A stretch of 64,000 bases of DNA from positions 1-64,000 of the forward strand of contig JAPKMW010000054.1 of assembly GCA_026645575.1 (NCBI GenBank), given 5' to 3'. Each line of letters opens with the position of its first letter. Within the stretch, counting starts at the first letter, position 1. The DNA is from Caldilineaceae bacterium. Lineage in GTDB: Bacteria; Chloroflexota; Anaerolineae; Caldilineales; Caldilineaceae. The position numbers were made by a program, and so were the translations under genes. A model generated the notes under the pieces. The model was not told the DNA's origin. It made no database searches and was given only the letters and a program-made list of their open reading frames with translations. This document shows, piece by piece, positions 31,781 through 40,636 of this stretch.

Positions 31781-34700
31781 TCAGAGGGCAGAGTTTTCAG
31801 AGATCAGAAAACCAGAGCCGGGGAGGAGAACCCGAAAACCGAAGCTGCCGTACCGGACGTGCGGGCTGACGTCGTTACGGTAGGCGCAACGGGCGCCGTT
31901 AACATTGACGTTGAACGAGCCGCCCCGCAACACGCGACCAGAGTCGCCTTCCAAGTCTTCTTTTACTCTTTCCTGATATTTCTCGTAGTTACTCTGCCAT
32001 TGTGTACTGCACCACTCCCATACATTCCCACTCATATCAGCCGCGCCGCAAAGGGCATTGCCATTGGGAAAAAGCCCAACTGCTGATGTACTCTCAATCC
32101 CGGTTTCATTCATGTTGCAGCGGTCAGCACTGAACTTGGCACCCCATGGATAGTTGCGTCCATCAGTATTCCGGGCAGCCAGCTCCCATTCCGATTCCGT
32201 TGGCAACCTTACCTCATATTGTACCACATCTGTAAGCCAGTTGCAAAAAGCGACAGCTTCATACCAACTAATGCCAACTTGTGGATGATTGGATGTTTGA
32301 AACACAGCACGATATTCGTCAGGACCTTCAATCTGATTTTCCTTACGCCATTGCCAGCCAGCCTTCGTCCAATACTGTTGTTTGGCATAACCACCGGCTT
32401 CCACAAAAGTGTTGTACTGCGCAACAGTAATCGGGTAGCGACTGATGCGGTAGGGTTGCGTAATGAGGTTGCAAGTAAATTGCGGCTTGCCGTCGTAGCG
32501 TTCGTTGCCCCCCATAATAAACAGCCCCGGCTCAATAACTTTCGACCAAACCAGATCGGGCAAGCCATTTTTCACGCCTACCCCTGGTCGCGGGTCACCT
32601 AACTGCCCTAAAGCAATACCAGCTTCCGCCCGTAGGCGTGGCGTGGCTTTATTCATGAGGCGGGCATTCGTGATAAGGCTATTTAGTCGCTCGGTCAAAG
32701 CATGGTACAGTGGGTGATCTTGTTCTTGATCAAACCACTCCAGACAACCGCTCGCCGCCAGTTCCGCCGCAGCTAACTGCTGGTCAGGCGGTAGGGTGGA
32801 CTTTTGCCCCACCTCAGCCAGTTGCAACAGAAACGTTTGGGCATTGCGCCGGGCGTTCATGCTCAAGTAACCGGCCACCAGCAGGATCGGTTCGCGCCAC
32901 CAGCTTTGCAGGACAAATTTCTCTTCTTGCAGCAGACGCACCATCGCCTCCACGCCCCCTTCCCCGCGCACCACTTCGGCCAGATAGCGGGCGACCATAA
33001 ACTCTTGAAAGGCCAGGTGGAAAAAGCGATAAAGCCCCAGCCGTTCTTCGAGCAAGGTACCACGCAAGCGGGTCAGTTGCAGGAAGTTGCGCACCAGATC
33101 CGCTGGTTGACCAGCCGCGCGCAACAGGCGCAGCAGAGCATCATCCTCAATTTCACGCCCTTGTTTCTCCCCCTGACGGTGTAGTTCCCAGGCAATCTGC
33201 TGCACCAGATCGCGATGCACCTCATGGCTCTGACCGACCCAACGCCGGATCTCTTCCAGTGCTTCGCTATCCTCCAAGCCATAATCGGGCCAGAGCAAGC
33301 TGTCGGTGGCGCGTTGGTAGAGTTCGGCGCGATGTTGGGGGAAACGCCGCTCATTGAGGTGGACAATCAACAGCAGCCGCACCATGAGCGGGCTGTCGAT
33401 CAAACGTGCGACATCTTCACCCAGGCGGCGCTGCCGTTCGGCTTCCAGGTCGCGAATGCCGGCCAGCAGTTCGTCAATCTGACGGGCGCGCACAATGGCA
33501 TCGTCGTAATAAAGGGCGCTGTATGCCTGTTGCACCAACGCCGTCACATGGGCTTCATCCAGTGCTTGCACCCGCACTTCCCGGAAATCGCGGCCCAACG
33601 CCGTGCGCCCTTGATAGGCAGCAATGCGACAGGTCACCACCAGACGCAGATCAGCCTTACCATCGGCCAGCCGTTCAATTGCCTCGCGGATGCGGGTGCG
33701 CTCAGCCTCATCCGGCACTTCATCCAGCCCGTCGAGCAGCAGAATCAGGTGGCGACCATTGTGCAAGAGACGGGTAAAGAAATCGGGCAACAGATCAACC
33801 ACCCCCTCCTGCTGCTCCACGAGATAGTCGGCAATAAAGGCGGCCAGCGTGCGCGGTTGGCTGTTATGTTGGATACTTTGGCGCCGATGCAGCGCATAGA
33901 CACTGAGCGGCAACACAATCGGGATGGGCGCTTCGGTTATTTCCGCCGGCAGACCGACTTTGGTGTGGGCCAGGGTTAACTCATCCACCAGCAGCGCTTG
34001 CGCCAGCGTATGGGCCAGATGTTGCAAGACGGTGGTCTTGCCCGAACCGGGACCGCCGGTGACAATCAGCCGATCTCCTTGAGCAAGCAGTTCATTCAGT
34101 GTAATGGTGCGTTCGCGTTCTTCCCGTGCAATCGTTACTTCATCCTCGTCGTTCCAGCGCAGTGGTGAGCCGGCTTTGGCAGGGCCAACTTGTCGTTGGG
34201 CATGAAAGACAGCGGTTGCCGCCAGCGGGACATAGACGGTATCTAACGCGAGCGTCATCGCTTGTTCCCCCTGACGCCGCATCCCGCGCAACGTCACCTG
34301 ACCGTAGTGACGGCAAACCCAGCGGAGATAGGTGCGAATCTGTTCCTTCAGGGCGGGTTCGTCAACAGGCGGTGCGCCTCCTTGCTGTGACGGATGGTAG
34401 TAGTTGATGATCTGCGTGATCTGCTTGCCCACCGCCACACCAACGTTACCGGTCAGATTGCCGGTTTGAATGAAGTCGCCCTCAACCGTCAACCGGCTGC
34501 CCACTTCCCTGAGCGCGGTCTTGAGCGTTGCGGCAAACCAATCCTTGTCAGCTTCGCTCATGACAGTCTGCACCACGCGCAACGCCTCAAAACGTTCCAG
34601 CAGATCATCCAGCGCTTTACGCCACGCCTCGTCAGTGGTGGCTTTGGCGGTCAACTCTTGGGCAAGTTCTTCCTCGGTGCTATGGTGCCAGTGGCTGATC

Positions 34701-34924
34701 TGTTCAGCCACCAGATTACCGCCAACGCCAGCGGCTAATGCGCCAAGCGTCATCAACAGGGGGTAATTCTGCGCACCAATGGCCTGGCGCGCTGCTTCCA
34801 CCAGCGGAAAGATGGTTGCTGTGGAGAGCGCGCCGTAGAGAACGCCAGGGGTCAACTGGCGGGCGCTTGTCGCCAGCGAACGTAGCTTTGTCCCGGCTTT
34901 GGCTTGCCATTCACTCAAGTTCAT
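31781..34924 (-). CDS. DGR target: NACHT-type STAND NTPase with C-terminal FGE/C-type-lectin domain
   Basis: A 1047-residue protein. Residues 20-75 hold two hydrophobic segments (GVLYGALSTATIFPLVEAA; YPLLMTLGALAAGVGGNLVA), possibly membrane-associated. A short Gly-rich strand motif (GDFIQTGNLTGNVGVAVG) and a helical stretch follow. The NACHT domain has Walker A LIVTGGPGSGKTTVLQHLA near 290 and Walker B LILLLDGLDEVPDE near 390. A helical region precedes an FGE-sulfatase domain from about 790 (LPTESEWELAAR, NVWEWC). Its last block, about 996-1036, is the variable repeat. By analogy with STAND proteins, ligand binding at the diversified domain would drive NTP-dependent oligomerisation and an output. 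ATG 34924 follows GGGAG. Confidence 0.94.
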   Translation of the reverse strand: MNLSEWQAKAGTKLRSLATSARQLTPGVLYGALSTATIFPLVEAARQAIGAQNYPLLMTLGALAAGVGGNLVAEQISHWHHSTEEELAQELTAKATTDEAWRKALDDLLERFEALRVVQTVMSEADKDWFAATLKTALREVGSRLTVEGDFIQTGNLTGNVGVAVGKQITQIINYYHPSQQGGAPPVDEPALKEQIRTYLRWVCRHYGQVTLRGMRRQGEQAMTLALDTVYVPLAATAVFHAQRQVGPAKAGSPLRWNDEDEVTIAREERERTITLNELLAQGDRLIVTGGPGSGKTTVLQHLAHTLAQALLVDELTLAHTKVGLPAEITEAPIPIVLPLSVYALHRRQSIQHNSQPRTLAAFIADYLVEQQEGVVDLLPDFFTRLLHNGRHLILLLDGLDEVPDEAERTRIREAIERLADGKADLRLVVTCRIAAYQGRTALGRDFREVRVQALDEAHVTALVQQAYSALYYDDAIVRARQIDELLAGIRDLEAERQRRLGEDVARLIDSPLMVRLLLIVHLNERRFPQHRAELYQRATDSLLWPDYGLEDSEALEEIRRWVGQSHEVHRDLVQQIAWELHRQGEKQGREIEDDALLRLLRAAGQPADLVRNFLQLTRLRGTLLEERLGLYRFFHLAFQEFMVARYLAEVVRGEGGVEAMVRLLQEEKFVLQSWWREPILLVAGYLSMNARRNAQTFLLQLAEVGQKSTLPPDQQLAAAELAASGCLEWFDQEQDHPLYHALTERLNSLITNARLMNKATPRLRAEAGIALGQLGDPRPGVGVKNGLPDLVWSKVIEPGLFIMGGNERYDGKPQFTCNLITQPYRISRYPITVAQYNTFVEAGGYAKQQYWTKAGWQWRKENQIEGPDEYRAVFQTSNHPQVGISWYEAVAFCNWLTDVVQYEVRLPTESEWELAARNTDGRNYPWGAKFSADRCNMNETGIESTSAVGLFPNGNALCGAADMSGNVWEWCSTQWQSNYEKYQERVKEDLEGDSGRVLRGGSFNVNVNGARCAYRNDVSPHVRYGSFGFRVLLPGSGFLISENSAL
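31816..31939 (-). repeat. DGR variable repeat (VR)
   Basis: The 3' coding end of the target gene, matching the template repeat except at template adenines. It encodes RGGSFNVNVNGARCAYRNDV then SPHVRYGSFGFRVLLPG where the template would encode Asn-rich sequence: 12 residues changed, including N to V, D, S, Y and G, D to V, I to F and H to P. The last change (plus-strand 31821) is in the near-invariant 3' tail and may be part of the homing-initiation difference. RGGSF and GFRV are the fixed framework of the FGE fold. Confidence 0.97.
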
Positions 34925-34990
34925 GGGGGCTTACTCCCGTTGGATAGTTGGTTGGGTAATTGGGTAAATACGGTTGTTGGTGGCCTGGGC

Positions 34991-35059
34991 TATCACCGCG
35001 AATTATAGGATTTGCGAATTACCCTGATCGATTCGCAAATCCTATAATTCGCGGTGATA
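34991..35059. repeat. Perfect 29-bp-arm palindrome
   Basis: Arms 34991-35019 and 35031-35059 are exact complements with an 11-nt loop, the longest perfect stem in the window. It lies between the divergent DGR target gene and the SNF2 helicase gene, so it is not an ordinary terminator. Confidence 0.88.
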
Positions 35060-35157
35060 CTTGACCAACCCACACATCATCCCCTAGTGTAGCACACGCC
35101 AACCGACGACGAAAAATACAGCGCCGATTTCATTTAAGATTTGTGGGTTGTCTGTGC

Positions 35158-35163
35158 TATAAT
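35158..35163 (+). promoter_or_regulatory. Extended -10 promoter element
   Basis: TGCTATAAT: a consensus TATAAT preceded by the extended TGN motif; no clear -35 box. It points toward the SNF2 helicase gene about 210 bp downstream, past a palindromic repeat. Confidence 0.5.
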
Positions 35164-35229
35164 GCCAGAAACAGTTCATGAAATGGGAACATGAGTGCGT
35201 TGCCTAATGAAGGAATGGCAGGTTAGCCC

Positions 35230-35304
35230 GTCCCGTAGGGACGCTTGAATTTAGGGAGTAGAATCTTTCGATTTTTTCTCTAAACTCACCTGTCCCTACG
35301 GGAC
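35230..35304. repeat. GTCCCGTAGGGAC inverted repeat
   Basis: Arms 35230-35242 and 35292-35304 (GTCCCGTAGGGAC / GTCCCTACGGGAC) flank an AT-rich core with TTTAGGGA/TCTCTAAA. Same word family as 20281-20371 and 43417-43484. It lies in the presumed leader of the helicase gene. Confidence 0.75.
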
Positions 35305-35371
35305 AAAATATCACGCGTACAAACAGCACACTACCCTAAAACGGCACGCCTAATTCAAAAGAAATAGCAAT

Positions 35372-37318
35372 ATGTCCACCGAACGCTTTGAATGGTTGGA
35401 AATCCCCGAAGAGCCGACCAAACGCAAGAAGAAGGCCGACGCCGCGCCCGAAATGCTCATGGGCAAGCGCTGTCCGCAGTGCAACTGGCTCGACGAGGAG
35501 ACAACCACCGTCTGTTTCCGTTGCGGTTATCGCTACAATGTCGATCAAAATCTGGTCAGCCAGATTGCGACCTTGGGCGTGACCCTGCCCCCACGCGTCA
35601 TCGAGACGACGCAGAATCTGGACAACTTCTTCCGCACGCATGGCCGCATTCGCCCGCCGGAGCCGCTGCCCATCTACCGGTTGCGCCTACAAGCCGAGAT
35701 GCTGCGCCTGAGTCGGGGTTTTGATGAGTTGGTCTGCCTGGATGAGATCGCCGTCGAACATTATGAACACCAGATTGAGACCGCGCTCAAAGCGTTGCGC
35801 GATATGCGCGGGCGCGCTCTGTTGGCCGACGAGGTGGGGCTGGGCAAGACGATTGAAGCCGGCATTATCATGAAAGAATTGATCCTGCGCGGCTTGGTGC
35901 GTTCAGTCCTGGTCTTGACGCCGGCTTCGTTGACCGAACAGTGGCGCGAAGAGTTGGAGAACAAATTCCACGAATCGTTTCAGGTGATGGAGACGCCGAC
36001 GCAGTGGCAAGAGGTGGCGACCGCCGAGCAGGGACGTTGGATCGTTAGCCTGGATCGCGCCAAGCTCAAACACCAAAGCGACGCCATCCTGGCCCGCGAG
36101 TATGACTTGATCGTGATCGACGAGGCGCATAAACTCAAGAATCGCACCACCCTGGCCTGGCAATTTGTCAATCAGGTGCGCAAACGCTATGTGCTGCTGC
36201 TGACAGCGACGCCCGTGCAGAATGATTTGATGGAACTCTACAGCTTGATCACCATTCTGGCGCCGGGGCAGTTGGGCACGGTGCGCGCCTTCCGTCGCCA
36301 TTTTCTAGAACAGGCCGATAGTCGTCAGCCCAAGAATACCCGTTCGTTGCGCCGTCTACTCAACGATGTCATGATCCGTAACCGGCGCAGCAAGGTCGAT
36401 ATTCAATTTCCCAAGCGCCAGGCCGCCATCTACCATCTGGCGATGAGCGAGCCGGAGTGGCGACTTTATGCCGACGTCACCGATTACATCCGTCGCCGTT
36501 TTCGTGATGTGGACAGCAACAAACATTTGCGCCTAACGTTGGTGACGCTCCAGCGAGAGTTGAGCAGCAGCCCGCAAGCCGTGGCGTCAACCCTGCGCAA
36601 GATGGTACAGGATCGGGCGCATGGCGAAAATACACGGGCCGAGTTGCAACGCTTCCTGACGCTGGCCGAGTCGATCCCCGTGGGGCGCAAACTGACAGCA
36701 GTGCGAGAAATTTTACAGCGTTATCCCGGCAAGTTTCTCATCTTCACTGAATACCGACAGACGCTCGACACCATTGTCCGCCACCTGCAAGAGGGTGGCA
36801 TTCCAACCGTCGGCTTTCACGGCGGCTTGAGCATTGAGCAGAAAGAAGCCGCAGTCGTCGCCTTCAAAGGCGAGATGCGGGTCATGGTCAGCACCGAGAG
36901 TGGGGCGGAGGGGCGCAATCTCCAATTCTGCCACCAGTTGATCAACTATGACCTGCCCTGGAACCCCATGCGCGTCGAGCAGCGCATTGGTCGCCTCCAC
37001 CGCCTGGGGCAGGAGAAAGATGTCAAGATTTTCAACCTGAGCTGCAACGAGACGATTGAGGCCCACGTCATCGAGTTGCTTGCGCGCAAGATCCGCATGT
37101 TTGAACTGGTCATCGGTGAGCTGGATCTGATTCTGGGCAATTTGGAAGGCAACAAATCATTCGAGGATTTACTACGCGAAGCATGGGAAGCGGCCAGCGA
37201 TAGCGACGACCTGCAAGAGCGGCTCGAAGCGCTCGGTGATGTATTGGTGCGGGCGCGGCGCACCTATGAGCAGGTGCGAGAAAGCAATCAGATGTTGGAT
37301 GAATCGTTGGAGTTGTAG
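35372..37318 (+). CDS. SNF2-family DEAD/DEAH-box ATPase with zinc ribbon
   Basis: A 648-residue double-stranded-DNA translocase. N-terminal zinc ribbon CPQCNWLDEETTTVCFRCGY, then helicase motif I LLADEVGLGKTIEAGIIMKE, motif II VIDEAHKLKN (DEAH), motif III LLLTATPVQND, and in the second RecA lobe TESGAEGRNLQFC and RIGRLHRLGQEKD (motif VI). It is of the RapA/HepA-like bacterial Snf2 type without nuclease. It is divergent from the DGR target and could act in transcription recycling, repair or a defence-linked role; nothing decides among these. Confidence 0.9.
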   Translation: MSTERFEWLEIPEEPTKRKKKADAAPEMLMGKRCPQCNWLDEETTTVCFRCGYRYNVDQNLVSQIATLGVTLPPRVIETTQNLDNFFRTHGRIRPPEPLPIYRLRLQAEMLRLSRGFDELVCLDEIAVEHYEHQIETALKALRDMRGRALLADEVGLGKTIEAGIIMKELILRGLVRSVLVLTPASLTEQWREELENKFHESFQVMETPTQWQEVATAEQGRWIVSLDRAKLKHQSDAILAREYDLIVIDEAHKLKNRTTLAWQFVNQVRKRYVLLLTATPVQNDLMELYSLITILAPGQLGTVRAFRRHFLEQADSRQPKNTRSLRRLLNDVMIRNRRSKVDIQFPKRQAAIYHLAMSEPEWRLYADVTDYIRRRFRDVDSNKHLRLTLVTLQRELSSSPQAVASTLRKMVQDRAHGENTRAELQRFLTLAESIPVGRKLTAVREILQRYPGKFLIFTEYRQTLDTIVRHLQEGGIPTVGFHGGLSIEQKEAAVVAFKGEMRVMVSTESGAEGRNLQFCHQLINYDLPWNPMRVEQRIGRLHRLGQEKDVKIFNLSCNETIEAHVIELLARKIRMFELVIGELDLILGNLEGNKSFEDLLREAWEAASDSDDLQERLEALGDVLVRARRTYEQVRESNQMLDESLEL

Positions 37319-37321
37319 CCT

Positions 37322-38149
37322 TTAGCGGAGACCGGCTTCCCGTAGAAAAGCATCTAGCCAGGTAGCATCTTCCTCAACCAGCGGCGGGACTGGTTCGGTG
37401 CGGTAGTTGATGCGCAAATCATAACCGGCGCGATCATAGAGGTCATGCAAGATGGGGTTCAAGTCCAGCACCGGCCACTCATCATCTTGTTGTAATGGCA
37501 GGTGAAAGGTCGGGATGGGTTGGGCAATGGTAAAAGGATAAAAATGAGCGCGCGGTCGCATCGGCGCCGGGCTAACCAGAATGCTGTAGTGGTAGTTGCT
37601 GCCATTCCGTGGTTGCGCAAAGCGTTGACCGGCGCGCAACAGATCAATTTCAACCAGGTTGGTGTAGGAGTTGATCACTTCCTCCCGTTTGCGGGTGTAT
37701 TGCGCTCGGCCTTCGCGTGACCCCTTATTCCACGGTGGCAGAATTTCCAGGATGGTCACGACTTTAAGGCCATCATCTTCACTATCAAGCCACATTTCCG
37801 TCGCCAAATCACTACTACCAACTTCTTGAATGGACAGGTAGGTTTCACGAATCTGCTCCGGCATCGGCAATTCAATAATTTGTGGCTCGGTTCTGGCGGC
37901 TGGCCATTCTAAAACAGCCACAGGATGGGGTGAATATGGCCCAAGTACGCCAACATCGGGTACAGCCATAAAACTGGCGGGCAGAGGGTCATCCAGGTAG
38001 GAACGTTCCTCAATGGCGACAAAATAGCGCGGTCGTAGTCTTGGTGTGAGAAAGTCACGAATCGCTGCAATCAAACTATTGTGAACATTCGACCAAAGAT
38101 TTGGTCGTTCTAGATAGGGATCCATACCAGGGAAAGGCGTCGCCATCAT
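37322..38149 (-). CDS. DUF4058 family protein
   Basis: A 275-residue protein beginning MATPFPGMDPYLERPNLWSN, the hallmark of DUF4058 (FPGMDPYLE-P-x-xW-x-DVH). Conserved blocks AAIRDFLTPRLRPRYFVAIE and VVTILEILPPWNKGSREGRA (with E-x-LSP-x-NK variant) follow. These proteins are abundant in cyanobacteria and Chloroflexota; the E-LSP-NK pattern recalls PD-(D/E)XK-type nucleases, but function is unknown. It converges with the SNF2 gene with only 3 bp between stops. Confidence 0.88.
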   Translation of the reverse strand: MMATPFPGMDPYLERPNLWSNVHNSLIAAIRDFLTPRLRPRYFVAIEERSYLDDPLPASFMAVPDVGVLGPYSPHPVAVLEWPAARTEPQIIELPMPEQIRETYLSIQEVGSSDLATEMWLDSEDDGLKVVTILEILPPWNKGSREGRAQYTRKREEVINSYTNLVEIDLLRAGQRFAQPRNGSNYHYSILVSPAPMRPRAHFYPFTIAQPIPTFHLPLQQDDEWPVLDLNPILHDLYDRAGYDLRINYRTEPVPPLVEEDATWLDAFLREAGLR

Positions 38150-38219
38150 CTACCTCCATGCCTACAGTGCATCAACTTATTTATAGCAATTTTAACACAG
38201 GCACCGCAATCCAATCAAC

Positions 38220-39317
38220 TCATTGGCGCACATTGCCCAGGCGCGCCATCAATTGCACCATAAAACGCAAGTTGTGAATGGTTGCCAGCCGCATAAAAGC
38301 CGCTTCGTTGGCGGTGTAGAGGTGATTTAGGTAGCCGCGGCTGTACTGTTGACAGGTCAGGCAGTCGCAGTGTTCGGAAATGGGTTCTCTGGCTTTGATA
38401 TATTTGTCGTCAGTGATGTAGAGATAGCGAAACCAGTCGGCATGATGAGCGACGGGGTGGGCATTGGCGCTGGTGAAGGTATAGAGCCGACCACGTCGGG
38501 CATCACGCGTCGGCAGGGCGGAGTCAAACGTGTCATAGCCCATGCCGGTGCAGATGGTGATGCTGGCCGGATGACCAACGCCCAGCGCGTGCATAGGAAA
38601 TTCTGCGGGGATAAGTTCACGGGTGTAGGCCAGCATATCAATCAGCAAGGCCCCCTCGGCATCGAGCGGCCAGCCGCCATAGCCAAAACCATCGAAACCA
38701 ATGGTCAGCAACGCTTCAGCGCACTGCTGGCGTAACTCCTTGGATCCGCCCCCTTGCACCACACCAAAGAGCAAAGGGCGCTCGCCGTCGGCAAACTTTT
38801 TTTGCTTAACCAGGCGATCAAACTCTTGGCGACAGCGTTTGGCCCAGGCAATGGTGCGGCGCACCGATTCCTCCTGCGTCGCCGGCGGGTCATCGACATG
38901 GGTGCAATCGTCGAGACACATGATGATGTCGGCGCCATAGCTCATTTGGAGTTGGATGCACTTTTCCGGCGTCAATTGAAACTTGCGGTCGGCGCCGTCG
39001 GGCTGGAAGACAATGCCGTCGTTGGTCAGCTTGCCATATTTGGCGTTCTGGCGGATGAGCGAATAAGCTTGAAAGCCCCCCGAATCGGTGAGGATCGGGT
39101 AGGGCCAGCCGCACATCTCATGCAAGCCGCCCAACGCCTGAACCGTCGAGGAGCCAGGATGTTGCATGAGGTGGAAGGTGTTCATGACGACACCCTGAAT
39201 GCCACAGTTGACGAGATCGACACTATCGACTGCCCTAACGACACCAAGGGTGGCGTCGGGCAGGAAAGTAGGCAGCAGTAACTGACCGTGCGGCAGGGCA
39301 AGGTTGGCAATAGACAT
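38220..39317 (-). CDS. tgt: tRNA-guanine transglycosylase family protein, divergent
   Basis: A 365-residue TGT-fold enzyme. Catalytic Asp residues are in LTDSGGFQAYSL and FDSALPTRDARRG; GVVQGGGSKELRQQ and the zinc site CDCLTCQQYSRGYLNH with a later His in LATIHNLRF are present. It would exchange a guanine in RNA for a 7-deazaguanine. The loop that in standard bacterial Tgt reads GGLAVGE reads GGWPLDAEG here, so base recognition may differ. ATG 39317 lies 6 bp beyond the overlapping GNAT stop, in an operon smpB-GNAT-tgt. Confidence 0.82.
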   Translation of the reverse strand: MSIANLALPHGQLLLPTFLPDATLGVVRAVDSVDLVNCGIQGVVMNTFHLMQHPGSSTVQALGGLHEMCGWPYPILTDSGGFQAYSLIRQNAKYGKLTNDGIVFQPDGADRKFQLTPEKCIQLQMSYGADIIMCLDDCTHVDDPPATQEESVRRTIAWAKRCRQEFDRLVKQKKFADGERPLLFGVVQGGGSKELRQQCAEALLTIGFDGFGYGGWPLDAEGALLIDMLAYTRELIPAEFPMHALGVGHPASITICTGMGYDTFDSALPTRDARRGRLYTFTSANAHPVAHHADWFRYLYITDDKYIKAREPISEHCDCLTCQQYSRGYLNHLYTANEAAFMRLATIHNLRFMVQLMARLGNVRQ

Positions 39318-39322
39318 GACGA

Positions 39323-39961
39323 TCAAGCTTCGCTTTCCGCACTTTCTTGATAACTTGGGTTGTGCCAGACGATTAATGTCGCCATGTTATCCGCGTCATT
39401 GGGTACATAGTTTTCAATCAACCCTTGATAAACAAAGCCATTGTTAAGTTGAAAGGTCAAGGTGTTGTCATAACATTGGCCGGCAACCACCGCTTCTGCA
39501 TATGCAGCAACACTCATCGCATCGCGATACGCTGTGTAATCTGCTAAAAGACCACCAGCGACAATGCCCCGCTTGTTCTGCTGCATGACTAGCGTTTTGC
39601 GCGCGTCGTAAAGCCGACGCCCAAGCCCCTGGCGACGATAAGCCGGGTGAATACCCAGATCAATTGCATAGTACCAAGCGCCGGCCGGTTGATGGGTGGT
39701 ATAGAAGCCGTTACCCGAAATTTCGACAGAGGCGTGATTGGGATGGTCAAAGTCAAAATCGGTGAAGATGCCGGAGGCAAACCCAATCACCTGTTCATCA
39801 GCCAACGCAACAAAGCTGCCTTCGGGAAAGATCCGGTAGTGACTGGCAAAATGTTCCTGGCGGTAATACTCTGTCTCGGCCACGGTCGGAAAGCAATCAT
39901 ATTGTAGTTGGGCCAGGGCGTCGAAAAAACGTGGCTGCAAATTGACAATCGCAATCGCCAT
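39323..39961 (-). CDS. GNAT family N-acetyltransferase
   Basis: A 212-residue acetyltransferase. Acetyl-CoA binding motif AIDLGIHPAYRRQGLGRRLY (R-x-x-G-x-G) and the preceding strand are clear; the C-terminus (LTFQLNNGFVYQGLIENYVP) has the usual N-x-GF motif. It lies 7 bp after smpB and its stop overlaps the region of the tgt start, so the three are co-expressed. Substrate unknown. Confidence 0.88.
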   Translation of the reverse strand: MAIAIVNLQPRFFDALAQLQYDCFPTVAETEYYRQEHFASHYRIFPEGSFVALADEQVIGFASGIFTDFDFDHPNHASVEISGNGFYTTHQPAGAWYYAIDLGIHPAYRRQGLGRRLYDARKTLVMQQNKRGIVAGGLLADYTAYRDAMSVAAYAEAVVAGQCYDNTLTFQLNNGFVYQGLIENYVPNDADNMATLIVWHNPSYQESAESEA

Positions 39962-39968
39962 AAGTTCC

Positions 39969-40457
<489 letters not shown>

Positions 40458-40475
40458 ATCTTACCTATCTTGGTA

Positions 40476-40636
40476 GTCCGTAGTCCAGAGTCCGTAGTCC
40501 AAAGTCCAAAGTCCGTAGTCCAGAATCATAAAGCCTAGTAGACGACGGCTTAAATAAGCCAATGATTATCCGCGCTCCTGAACTTAGGACTTAAGACTCT
40601 GGACTTTGGACTACGGACTATGGACTTTGGACTCTG
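40476..40636. repeat. GTCCNNA heptamer array forming a long inverted repeat
   Basis: Seven consecutive heptamers, GTCCGTA, GTCCAGA, GTCCGTA, GTCCAAA, GTCCAAA, GTCCGTA and GTCCAGA, run from 40476 to 40524. About 60 bp later the complementary heptamers (TTGGACT, ACGGACT, ATGGACT, CTGGACT) run from about 40584 to 40636. The right part encodes the last residues and stop of the S41 protease at 40618. Confidence 0.88.

Noticed and set aside
33215..33979. 254-codon plus-strand frame
   Set aside because: Antisense shadow of the NACHT domain.
40476..40524. Heptamer array as a CRISPR-like repeat
   Set aside because: Units are 7 nt with no spacers and no cas genes.
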